DNA of 64,000 nt from positions 9,608,979 to 9,672,978 of the forward strand of contig CM037843.1 in the NCBI GenBank assembly GCA_021234535.1, in the 5' to 3' direction. Positions 38,777 through 50,200 of the stretch are shown here, piece by piece. The notes below the pieces were generated by a model. That model was not told where the DNA came from. It did not search any database and was given only the letters and a program-made list of their open reading frames with translations. A program made the translations under genes and the position numbers. Origin of the DNA: Stichopus chloronotus. Taxonomy: Eukaryota; Echinodermata; Holothuroidea; Aspidochirotida; Stichopodidae. How positions within the stretch are numbered: the first letter of the stretch is position 1; every line of letters begins with the position of its first letter.

Positions 38777-41700
38777 ATGGACATGTCTTCCAATGCATCT
38801 GAAAGGTTAGTAATAAAAACAACACAAGTAATACATTCATCTAAAAGGAAGGTTTCGCGGTCTTCTGATAGCGTAGTTAAACAAACTCTTATCATTGATA
38901 AAGTCATTACGTTATGTATGAGCAATATCCATTGGGACCATACCTTGCCTAGTTATTAACTTCATCCCATATCTCGTAAGTAAAAGTTTGAGGTCAATCG
39001 CAATTAACTTATCAGTGAAATATCGCAGTAATATCAGGCATATGATCATGTCCTCTTTAAAAATACATTTTTCCAAGTTCATGTTCAGGTTTTGTTACGT
39101 GTGACAGATATATCCTATATCTAATTTGTGTACAGTTAAAAACAAACTTTGTTTTGTTGAAATCTACAGTGAAGAATAAACACGAACATTGATCCATCCC
39201 GATCTGTCATTTATTATGTGTTGACATTAGTAAAACTTATTTATATCATATCAGCATGTCGTAAATAAAACATTTTTCGTTCTTCTCCAGATTACTTTCT
39301 GCCAATTTGGATGGCCTCACCGGTGTCAATGACCATCTGACAGACACCCAATCAAACCGATTATGTCATTCTTTGACTATTCGGACAGAACCAATCGAGC
39401 AAGGACCTCAACACCAGTCCCCTCGAAGTACGGAGACTCCCAAACACCAAGTTTCCGACAGGAACAAAAATGGTACACGTTATATCAACAAGGAAAGGAC
39501 GCGAGAGTTACCAGTTCCTGCACAGATCTCGCTTAGCGCCATCGACGACTACCAATTTGATTACAACGATGAGGAAATTGATGACGAGAGCGACACAGAT
39601 TCAGTAATTGATACGTCAGAATGTGACGATATTACTGGAGTTAACGCCAAATCCATCGGCGATATGGTTAGAGTCACAGCCAAATGTAATTGGTTGTTAA
39701 AGAATAAATATCTTCTCCAAGACCAACGCAAAGAAGAGGAAGCTCCAGTCACGACCTTGTATGATGAAGTACATCAGTTAAAAATCAGACTCCAAGTCAT
39801 GGCTTTATTAGCAAGTGCACTGCCAATGGATGATAATACTGACGAATCTCCTGACCAGATTTTGAACTTGGCTAATTTAGCAGAAGAAGGACGTCTGCCC
39901 TGGACGGAGTACACATCTGACCTGGGAGAAGATGTTCCTTGTTACTCTGATGAGATTCGGCCTAATATAAGCCATCTAGTCAGATCAATGGTTGAAATAG
40001 AATGCGAAGCTCAGTCAAAACAACCTTACGACCGTCGAGAGAGATTTATCTTCGAGAGATTCCTGGAAGATAAACGAGAAAGCAGAGCTTGGGTTCAAAA
40101 CCAACTTGAGTATCTTCGAATACATCAGCGTGCTAACGACTTTTGTCCCTTCTGGCCTCCCATAACTTTCGAAGATTACTACAGTAATTTTAAAGGACCG
40201 ATTCCGTTTGAATGCCGTGATGATTTTGGCCCATGGATGCCCCCAACAATTCCTTGTCCTTCATTCCACAATGACTTTTTACCTCCACTCATAATGACAT
40301 CATGGAAAGAAGAACAAATGCCATGGCTAGAACATCTCGATGGTGAATTTGAAAACTGCCCTCAGCCATTTCCGCCATTTCCTCCATTTCCGCCGTTTCC
40401 CCCATTTCCACCACTCCCATCTGAAACGTGGACAGAACAACCAGACATGCGTCCACCGTCATCACTATTACCATCAATGTGTGTGCCACCAATGCCTCGT
40501 GATCATTACCCTCCATCGGAGGGTCCTTCATTTTATCATGACTTCTTACCTCCACCCTTAACCCTGGGGGACAAACAACTACCATGGCTAGACCATCTCG
40601 ATGGTGAATTTGAAAACTGCCCTCCGCCATTTCTACCACTCCCATCTGAAACGTGGACACACCAACCAGACATGTGGCAACCTTCGGCATTATTGCCACT
40701 AATGTATATGCCACCGATGCTTCGTGATCACTACCCTCCATGTGACATTAAAACTTGTGAGGTCATTGAAGAACCACCTCCTGGAATCATGGTTCCATCA
40801 TATTCTCATTTATCAACTTCTTATTCTCACCCTCCACCGCTTACCGAAGAAGGTGATAAGGTTGTCGGTCCTTTACCTAATACTGCTGTAAAGGTCACTT
40901 CATGTGAAAGAGAGAATATTAAATTAATGAAATCTGAAATGATTAACATTGGAGATGAATCACAGCATAACAATACGAGTATCGTAAAGAAGCAAATTAT
41001 TGACGATCAAACAACTAGCCAAGGGGACAACGACTCCAATCAGGTATTAAGCTGTCAAAATAAAGTTGGGAAGCGGAGGAAACGAGTTAGATTTGACTTA
41101 AGTAAGAATCAAGTCAAGATCGTAAGCCGATATCTGATTAGTCGTAATCAAAAAGACATTCAACCAGATGTAAATTATAATGCTAGCTCTTCCGCAAACG
41201 ATCGAAGTAGAGTATGCAGTGACACAAACATTACCTCAGTGAAGCAAAAGAAAGACGTGGTACCCTCTTTACCGAGTCTTAATGCGTCATCTTCTTCTAA
41301 GAAGGCAAAAAATCTGACTTCACAAAAAAGAAAGTTTCTGGCAAAATGTAGGAAACATACTGCCACAAAGAAAGTTACAGATGACCGCAATGACCAAAGT
41401 AAATCTGTATCAATAAACGAATGCCACAAAGTTCAGGATGATACACAGATGTCGCAGGGCACACATACGACTTGTGACAATCTTGAGAAGAAGTCAAACT
41501 ATGCTAAATATCAACAAATATTAAAAGAGAAGGGAGAAAAATGTCTTGAGAAATGTGACAACAAACTCGAAAGTTCCTCTGAGATATCCAGTCCTATCGA
41601 AAAGAGTCACACTCGATCAAGATGGAGGAACTCTCTTAAGTCATATCCCGTAACCAGAAAGTCAAAGAAATTCAATTTGAAGAAACAGACGGAATCACAA

Positions 41701-42081
41701 ACTTGTTACAGCATCAACGAAGGTGAGGGCTCCTCAGAGCAATGTCACAGAGAGAAATCAGCTAACAGTGGATCAAATAATGACGATGGACTCGTAGAAC
41801 GTGATCACGTGCGTGAGAATGACAGTCAATATGCTAGCCCAGATTTGGGCGATTATTGGAATCAGAGACCACGTCGCAGATACAGATCAATTGATTCACC
41901 CTCTAGCCTTGCGTGTGAGAGTCGAATGGATGAAGTTTCGTCTGCTAAGAATGACAACAATTCTGGTACCGCCCTGTGTTGCCTGTTGATCTTTGGAATC
42001 ATTCTCTGCTTTCTCGTCAAATTTATCCTAATTTTGTGTATGTTAATAACCGTGAGAGCCGCTGACGTGGTGTATCTATAA
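38777..42081 (+). CDS. Orphan tail-anchored, proline-rich protein (intact right-arm copy)
   Basis: Family not recognised. Exon 1 is 38777-38805 (MDMSSNASE plus AG), a GTTAGT donor and CTCCAG acceptor bound a 485-bp intron, and exon 2 is 39291-42081, giving 939 residues. The exon split is identical in the left arm, which supports the model. Features seen: an acidic patch (~103-123), two tandem repeats of ~75-90 residues (~333-495) sharing PWL.HLDGEFENCP and rich in FPP, a basic stretch with KRVRF (~605-609), Lys/Ser-rich low complexity, and one hydrophobic segment (~903-930, ALCCLLIFGIILCFLVKF) near the C-terminus. There is no signal peptide, so a tail-anchored membrane protein facing the cytosol is the likely topology. 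The last 12 residues follow TTA where the left copy has TAA. A possible AATAAA lies at 42344. No function is assigned. Confidence 0.75.
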
Positions 42082-42854
42082 CGAAATGTGGCATAGACTG
42101 AAACCAATTTAATGATGACCCAAAGACAGTCACTCTGCTAAAATATTTGTCTGAATTGCTCACCAAATAATGACGTCATGAACAATGAAGAAACGGAGTC
42201 CTCTTCTCTTTTTACTTTTTTGCATTCTTCTTACTGGCTAGAGGATGGACCATTACTTGGAAACGTTTTCTCCTGTACCCATAGTCCACATACTTAAAAC
42301 TTTTGAGGCGTATGTGAAGTAATCAGAGTAGGTATGCAAACAAAATAAAACAGTACCTAGAAGAAATTTGAAACTATTCGTCTTGTCCTAACCTATTTTC
42401 GCTTTTATGAAAGCAATAACTCATTGCGATTACGTTGTTATAATGTAAATTTAATTAGCAACTTACTTAATTTATGAAGTAATCAGAGTAGGCGGTATGC
42501 AAACAAAAGGAAAAGTTTGAAACTTTATTCGTCTTGTCATAACCTTAGATTTTTACCGTTCACTCAACTAGTTTGAAAGTTTCAAAAGAAAGGTGACAAA
42601 TAAAGAGAGAGGAAAGAAACATATTACGCATCTAATCACAAACAAAGCAAATAGGCTTCTCATACAGTAAACACAAAGTTAAACTTACAAAGACTCATTG
42701 CAAGAGCAATATAAATAGTAGGGATAACATAAGTTACTTCCAATGCCTTTAAACAGTGTGAGACACTGGGGAATCTGCTAATCTTGTCTTCATTTTGCTC
42801 CTAGTCAGTTCAAAAAGAAAGATTACAACTTCCCTTTTTAGACAGAAATACTTA

Positions 42855-43173
42855 GGCCCCACTATGATGACATCGATCCATGCGTTCTAGCACTGTGTTA
42901 AAGGAAGCACCAATTTTGGCTGTATAAATTACGGTGTCCGCTTTGGTTAGTGAGCACCATTGTATATATTTGCTTCAAATATGAAGAAAATTAATTGTGC
43001 GTCTTAAAATAAGTAAACCAAATTCCATATTTTGTAGAATTAATATTTCTGGATGAATTTTGTTCAGTTGATGACTACACGTTGTTTGTGGTTACGAAAA
43101 TGCATATTTACTTCAGATTCTTTTATAAAGGTTATCTCATGCTAGCACGCATCGATGTCTTCATAGTAGGGCC
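42855..43173. repeat. MITE-like subterminal hairpin, right arm
   Basis: Counterpart of 30414-30745. Inner end GGCCCCACTATGATGACATC; outer end, in reverse complement, GGCCCTACTATGAAGACATC. Present in both arms, so it predates the duplication or is a structural part of the larger element's ends. Confidence 0.6.
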
Positions 43174-43190
43174 TAACTATTCCTCGAAAT

Positions 43191-43199
43191 TTGAGAAGT
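43191..43199 (+). repeat. Right copy of putative 9-bp target-site duplication
   Basis: TTGAGAAGT, four bases (AAAT) after the last base that matches the left arm. The four bases could be an end of the element that the left arm has lost. Confidence 0.6.
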
Positions 43200-44254
43200 T
43201 CAGGGTGATACACTAGATATCTTATCTCAGTGAAAGATTGTGCGGTGAGGTGGTAGGGCCGCAAGAGGCCGGGACATTTCGACATTTCAATGAAAGCGCG
43301 GTCAGTCTAAAAAAGATTGAAAACAATCGGTTTACAAGGATCGGGTCTTGTCTCAGATCTTTTCCGTTTGTACAAAATCCGGAAAGAATCCGTAATTAAT
43401 AAATTTGATGACCAAGGTCCGGCACGGTACGGTACGTCACAGTAGCAGCCTGGACAGACGGACGGACAGAAGTGATTACAGGCGTGCGGAGGCAAAAAGT
43501 GAAAATATTAAAATTCCATGTCCAAAAGTATTTAAACTAAAGAAATTTTAAGGAAATATGCTTATACCATTATCTATTTCTTTGGTTTATACTCGACTTG
43601 GAGGAAGAAAATGTAATATGTAAGGTGTACGTCACAATTAACACCTATGGACTCATCATGATAAAAAAAATAAATGAAAACAAAAACGCGTTACTACTTA
43701 CAAATTTATCAAAAGAATCAGGAAAAACAGAAATATTTTTTTCTGTTTAAATAAAAAGCAAAAGTCGGTGATCACTGACATCACTCACCAATTTTTCCCT
43801 TCCCCTGGTAAAAGGGGATAGATTTGGCAAAGTTGATTCCCATCGTGAATTCAAAAGCTCACTCACGGGGAAGGATCTAAACCCTAAAATTATACTAGGA
43901 TTTGAGTTTATTTTAATTGTTTTTCGTTTTTCAAAACTTTTGGTTTCGAACATATTTAATACAATAACGTTTTTTTTTCTGTTTTGTTCTCAATCTGGAG
44001 TGTATTTCTTTGTCTTCCGCAGAATAAAAGATTAATTTATTTCTGTGGTCACGTTCTTCTGGCTTCCATTTCTATGGGACTAACATCAGGTGGCTAGGTC
44101 ACATGAGCAAAGTGATTTATTTTTCTATATGTACTGTATACAGTATACTACACGGGGGACTAATCAACCGGATTGAATCTAGCACTGCACTGGCGTATAA
44201 TTCATATGTTCGTACCACCACTCCAATCGAATATTTAGTTAAAACTCCAGCAAA
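43200..44254. other. Intergenic region and VTI1B upstream sequence
   Basis: No gene seen. It includes a GGACGGACGG-type short run near 43455 and a TACTGTATACAGTATACT palindrome near 44132. The VTI1B transcription start is expected in the last few hundred bases but no core promoter element is clear. Confidence 0.4.
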
Positions 44255-47200
44255 ATGTCGTCTGAACGTTTTGAAGAACTAGAAGAGGATCTGAGAAGCA
44301 ATATTGATTCTTTAAAGATAAAAATTGATGAACATATACCAAATTCAGCAGGAGGTAATCAACAGTTTAATAAACTTAACTAATTAGGCCTAAGTACTGT
44401 AACGTCGCAACATGGCCGGCCTAGGCTAGGTCTACTAACTTAGGCTTAGTACTTAACTCTTTCTACTGAAGATCCTAGGCCTAGTAATAAACGTAATAAC
44501 TAGTATTAGTGTTACTAAGCATGGCTTTCGCCATTACTAAGAATGACTTTCAGTAGGCTAGGCTTGCCTATGAAACTCGTTTGACTGATCTTATAAGAAT
44601 CAATGGGGCCAAGAAACAAAAGTTAGAAAGTTAGGTCAAAGTTTATATCGTTATTTAACCTACAGCTGTATATATCATGGGATGACCATCGAATGTGCTA
44701 TTAAGGAAATTTATCATTCCAAGTTTGTGACCGTTCCACCCACAAAAGCTGGAATGTTTTCTTATGAATCAGTATTGTCTCAAATGAATATGTATTCATT
44801 GCAACGAAAAATTGTGTCACCGGTGGTGAAATTATTCCACCTTCTTTACCATGGCCTAAACAAGATTAACTTTCCCCAAGGTGCCCGTCAAGTGTGCCTG
44901 CCGTCGACTTAGTGACTTAGTGTGGAAAAGACAAAAATGTTGGCTTGCTTCGCTATTTCAGTCTGCCTAACCTAAGCTTTCAAAAGTTGCAATTTGTGAA
45001 TGTTAGGCTAGAGTCGTGTTCGACGGGTCCCTGCAGTCGATAGCTACCTTTCTTTACTGTAACGATAGTTTAGAATTTGAGGATCAGAAAGTCTGAAAGA
45101 CTCATCAAGGATCCTATATACCATGTTTATCGTGGATGAACACCTTCGAAATTCAACTTCTTTTCGACCAGTGTTCAGAGGGTAACGAGGCAGGGGGACC
45201 TAACAATCTCCTGCAATTACAGACTCAAACCTGTTCCTGGGACCGCCATTTCACACCCCCATCCGACAGACGAGAGTGTATTGCCCAGTCTTTAGCCACT
45301 TTCCCAAATGTTGGGAGAGGTGACCTGTCTAGCTCAGCAGTCGACTAGCTGCACCAAGAACCGGACAACAGGAACCCAAATTGACATCACCAAATAACTT
45401 CCAGCACCACTGTAAACAGCTTTACTGAACAAGTATTTTTGAGTCCCCAGGAAATTTCCAAGTGGTGTCACCGAGATTTGATCCCGGGACCTACTGTAGC
45501 CATTGCAAGACGGACATTCTAACCACGCACTCTTACAATGCTACCCCTCCATTCTATTAAGATTTAGAAGAAGTTGTTGCTTAGTCATGCCACTGTACAG
45601 TATGCTAGTCTAATTCGTGTAGATGATAAATGAAGACAGACCTAGATCTATACTCATCTAAGGTAATGTACAATTCATGCTCACAACTTCACAAGCCAAG
45701 AGAGATCATTAATGATGGTGAGGGTTAAGTTGTTGGTAAGAATTGACCAAAATAAGGGTTTAAAAAGAAAAAGACAGTTACTGTTTGACCCATTTCTGAA
45801 TACTGACATTGGTACATGCTTTAGGTCCCAGAATTTACAGTTTTATGTAAGCCTTTTTAAAATCTCAACAAAATACTTGCTAAAAACTTCCAAGGAATGT
45901 GAAACAACTGCCAACAATATATTCTACTTCTGTATGGGAGTAATAAAGCAAAGGAAGTGCCATTTCCTGCAATCTAGGGGTCTTTTTGGAAAAAAAGTCC
46001 AGCTGGTGGGATGCACTGCATGGACCAATGGTTGTGTCGCTTGTGCGACTCTTCATCAGCAGTCAAACAGCAAATCTCTTTATCACCAGTTGCTTAAAGT
46101 TCTTAGCCCTGTTATGTGCTCCAAAGAATTCCTTAAAGCACATTGTTCTTCACTACTACAGTATATTCATGCTCTAAGAATCAGATCGGAGTATGGTGAT
46201 AGCTTGACCCTTGTAGGGAGAATATGAGCATGTACAATCATGATTACATGCATATGTAGCATTGAAGATGATGTACACCCAGTCCTGGCATCTAAGATAC
46301 CTAAACATTGTAAAGAAAAATCAATTTCCCTCCAAAGTCGTCATCTAGACCCTCAAATTACTAAAATGCCTTAAATTGCATTGTAAACAGCACCTGAAAA
46401 ATAAGTTCATTGTTTTCATGGTAAAGCCTTTGGTAAGAAAACCTACAGTATTGTGAAAATGACAACCACAAACTACTGCAGTAATATTTTGGCGGAAGTG
46501 AGTGTACAAAGTGATTGTGGCCATTGAGTATACTGCTTACAGTAAGCTCGTGACAGTTTGTCAATATCTTGATGTTGTTTCTCCTGCTATACATAGCAAC
46601 ATTAAAAATGAACTGCTTTATTTGTAGCTTCAGAAATAGTTAATTCTCTGCAGCAATTTAGGCTGCATTTTGTGTGGTATTGCAGATTCTTGGGCAATCC
46701 ACTCCAGTCACAACCTGATCCTAATTGCATGACCAATCTACAGTATAGTACACAGCATACTGCATGTGCCAAGTACTGCGTAATGTGGTCTCTTTATGAA
46801 AAATTTCTTTCGGTATTTGTTCAATTGAGCTATTCAATCTCGTGACAGCCACAGTATGTTCTTTTCTAATTACTTAGGCCGATCAGGTTGATCGCCATGA
46901 ATCAGAGCTGGGCGTCGACTACGTCACAAATCACAGATAGCACAGTCAATTACGTAATAATGGCCGCACCCTTCGTTTCTATGCATAGTGTTAGAATCTC
47001 TGTTGGGCGGGAAGTTTGTACATATCGTTCTTTCAAAATGTCAAGAATATGAACGAAAATGGTTTGAAATGGCTTAAATAAGTCAGAAGACATGTTACTT
47101 GCCCAGAATTCCCCTTTAAGTACTTTTCATCTTTCTACTGTATGGCAATATGTCACTGTTTACGTATCACAAATTGCTGCAGTGTACTTGAAAATAAGCT

Positions 47201-50200
47201 TACTGAAATATATACTGGACTTCATGGTATGCTAGTGACCCATAGCCACAAAATTATGTGACTACCTTGTAGATAAAGTGGCTTCCTTTAAAGACGATGA
47301 AATCCTAACATGTACCTGGTGTATTTTTTGTTGTCAGAGTTCAGTGTGGTGTTTCTCCTATTGAATATTAGTGATTCATTTCTACTGTACTTAAAGGGAA
47401 ATGTTACATTCAGAACACACTAATGTGGCCTACAGTACAAAGAGAAAATAGCTTTAGTCATTGTTAAACCATTCAGTCTCATCAATGAACACCTACAAAA
47501 GTTTCATCTCCTCATAACATGATGCATGTAATGAGTAACAGAAGATGCATCATTTGAATTTTGGAAAGTTTGGGTGAACAAGTTATTGTTGTGCAACAAA
47601 TAACTGCATTTCTATTTGTAAGAAACTTACAGTATTTCTTGAAAACAAAGCTATTACAGTAGCTGCACTTCCTCATTTTGAATTATCTATTATTCTTTGT
47701 CCACAAACGTTGCTTTTAAAAGTGATTGTTATGTAATTCTGTAAAACAAAGGCCTTATTTCCCTTTAATATGTGACTTGACATTAAGTGTAAATGTTAAC
47801 GAATTATGGGATAGACTGTTAATTTGTTGATATGCAGTATTTACATCAACATAAGGACTAGGCACGCTTTGGAAATGCAGTCAAATCAGGCTAAATTGTG
47901 GCAAAGTTAGTATCAGTTATTGAAGGAATTTTTAATGTTGCAGGTGACGGTTACATGTAACGTTCAACCTGTGCATGCAACACTACATGCAGGTGGTATC
48001 AGTCTCTCTGCAACCATCCAAAAGAAGCTTCCTTCTCTTACATTTTATCATTTATGCATGATGTTTTGTGACATCATGGGGTTTTGAATGTTAATGAGCT
48101 AAAAGAGGTGATTTTCCAAGCGTAATTTCTCAACATCTAGAAACTATCACGGGGAATAATTAATCCAGTATCGCATCTCATTTTGCTACGCAAAATGGTC
48201 AAATTGCTACATACAGTACATGGAATTTTTTTGTAGCAGTTTTTTGTGCATGCAGCATTAGGACTTTCACTCATTTTGCCACAAAATACCCAAGAGACCT
48301 GAAAACTGCTACAATATGCAAATTTTGAGAACTAAATTATTCCCTGTATCAAAAGATAACAGTCATGAAGACTGTTTGCCAAAAAATAAAAGATGCTGTT
48401 GATGGCCACTGTGGCGAGCAAGGATGTGTGAAAGTACGAATTTGACCCTTCTTATGACAGGTCCACAAGTAAGTTTCCAACACCTCATAAAATTTACTAT
48501 TATTAAATTGAGATATTATTAATCCACTCGGTTTTTATCAAAACAAGGAAAATGTCATCTCCTATCCGCTGATATCAGTTTTGTACCAGTAAATTTCGTA
48601 AATGAGTCAGGTATTTCGGCAAAAGTGAGACAAATCAGTTCCGTCCATGTATAGGTGTGAATGTCAGGACTATTTACTCGACATGAATGAGTGGCAAATT
48701 TGCATCACTGCACATATACTCACATGTGTATAGGCTATATGCAGTACTGTTCATGTACAAAATGTACAGTAAAATTGCTGTATCCTAAATTGTTGATTAA
48801 AGGTGATTGTGTCAATTAAACTTTGTGATTTTGGTGTTATGGAAAGCTTATGTTGTCATCTGCAAATATTGATTGATAAATGTAGAATGGGTCAGGTACT
48901 TACAAAGTTTGAAGACACAGTTTGAGTCATGTTAAATACCATCCTTTCTTCAATAGTGTTTGTTTTTAAATATTCTGCATAATGCTTAAAAAATCTTTAA
49001 TTTCCAAGAAGATGGAAGATCAAAGTGTCCACCTACCTTGCCATAGTGGAAAAGAAAAAGCCTGATTTTGAATTATTCAACAAACAGTTGGCCATCACAT
49101 GTCAGTCCAATTCCGCAAAATGCCATTCATTGAGACTTCTCATTAGTCGAGAATGTAAGAAAATGTGTCACGTGACCTAATTAAGTAGCTGGTTGCAGAT
49201 AGACTGGTAGTAACATACTGCGCTACTTTGTTCGTGAAGATATAAGACTCTTCAGTATTTTTATTACATATTTATGATTTCTTTTGCAATGTTTCAAATT
49301 TCCAGAAGCAAGAAAAAAACTGATCAGAGATGCACAAAGGCAGATTGATGAAAGCTCTCATTTAGTAAGTGAGCTGTTTATTAAAGGCTGGGTGACTCTT
49401 AATCACCATCAACCTTTGCGTCCATATTGCTATGTACAGCTGTGTATTTTATATTTACATCTTTGCAATTTGTCCACTGTATGCTTAAATTTGTCAATGT
49501 TTGTGTGCTTGAACTTTTTAAATGTGTAAATATGTTTTGAAAGAAGGAAAAACGTGTACAGCTGAAGTGATAATTTCAGGTGTTTGTGCACTCCATGTTT
49601 AGGTGCAACTTCCTTTCGTTATGTCGCAGGAAGCAGACAGTATGAGTCCAACAGTTTTGCACTTGAAAACATCACATGGATGTTGAGAAATGAAGCATGG
49701 CAATCTCATATTTTGCATACAGCACATTTCATGATATGTGGATTCTTAGCATGGCAACTGGTCTGATTTTGTCAAATAAAGTCAGCATTACTGAAGTAAT
49801 TGCCAATATTCTCAACCTCGAAATGCAAATTGTACCTTAAAAATGTGAAAAACTAGTTACGTTTTCACTGTACACTGGCTCTATGTTTGTTAGTCTTTTA
49901 CATGTTAACAAGGAAGAAATTAACCAGACACCAGATGCAGTAGTTTTACGCCCATTTCCTCTTAAACAGGGCCTGCTAAACCTCCCTAAAAATGTTTAAT
50001 ACCAGGTGCCACCTTTTTGCTGCAAGTGGTGCCTGTCATAAGTCACTCTTGACTATGGGCATAACCCATATGCATAAATTATTGAAAAAATGGCACCATC
50101 TCCTTTTCAATATAAAGTGTCTCCTGGTTACACTGAAAAAGAAAAACGGGGAGGGAGAGAGACACTGTTTGACAGGAAGTTGCTCTTGGTTCACCCTTCA

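Larger units (their letters stand above)
30401..43186. mobile_element. Giant foldback-like inverted duplication bounded by a 9-bp direct repeat
   Basis: The reverse complement of 30401-36808 matches 37582-43186, base for base over long stretches apart from indels and scattered substitutions. Outside the arms the same word TTGAGAAGT occurs on the same strand: 30392-30400 directly left of the left arm, and 43191-43199, four bases right of the right arm. This looks like a 9-bp target-site duplication, a length known for Mutator-like and foldback elements. Each arm carries one copy of an orphan two-exon gene pointing outward. No transposase was recognised, so an autonomous element would have to be elsewhere. 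The alternative is a segmental inverted duplication whose flanking word is coincidental. Confidence 0.65.
37582..43186 (-). repeat. Right arm of the large inverted repeat
   Basis: Mirror copy of the left arm. Outer end reads GGCCTAACTATTCCTCG on the plus strand; inner end begins near AAGAAATATAAAAAATAAAA. It keeps the intact orphan gene and has its own 255-bp insertion at 37926-38180. Confidence 0.93.

Noticed and set aside
40289..40741. Minus-strand frame opposite the orphan gene with Met/Glu-rich repeats
   Set aside because: Antisense shadow of the FPP-rich coding repeats; the plus-strand frame is longer and supported by the mirrored exon structure.
30401..43186. Polinton/Maverick or virus-derived element
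   Set aside because: No polymerase, integrase, ATPase or capsid-like frame seen; duplication length and structure fit a foldback element better.
45712..46227. 171-codon open frame in VTI1B intron 1
   Set aside because: No recognisable family, no splice context, and composition like the surrounding intron; probably chance.
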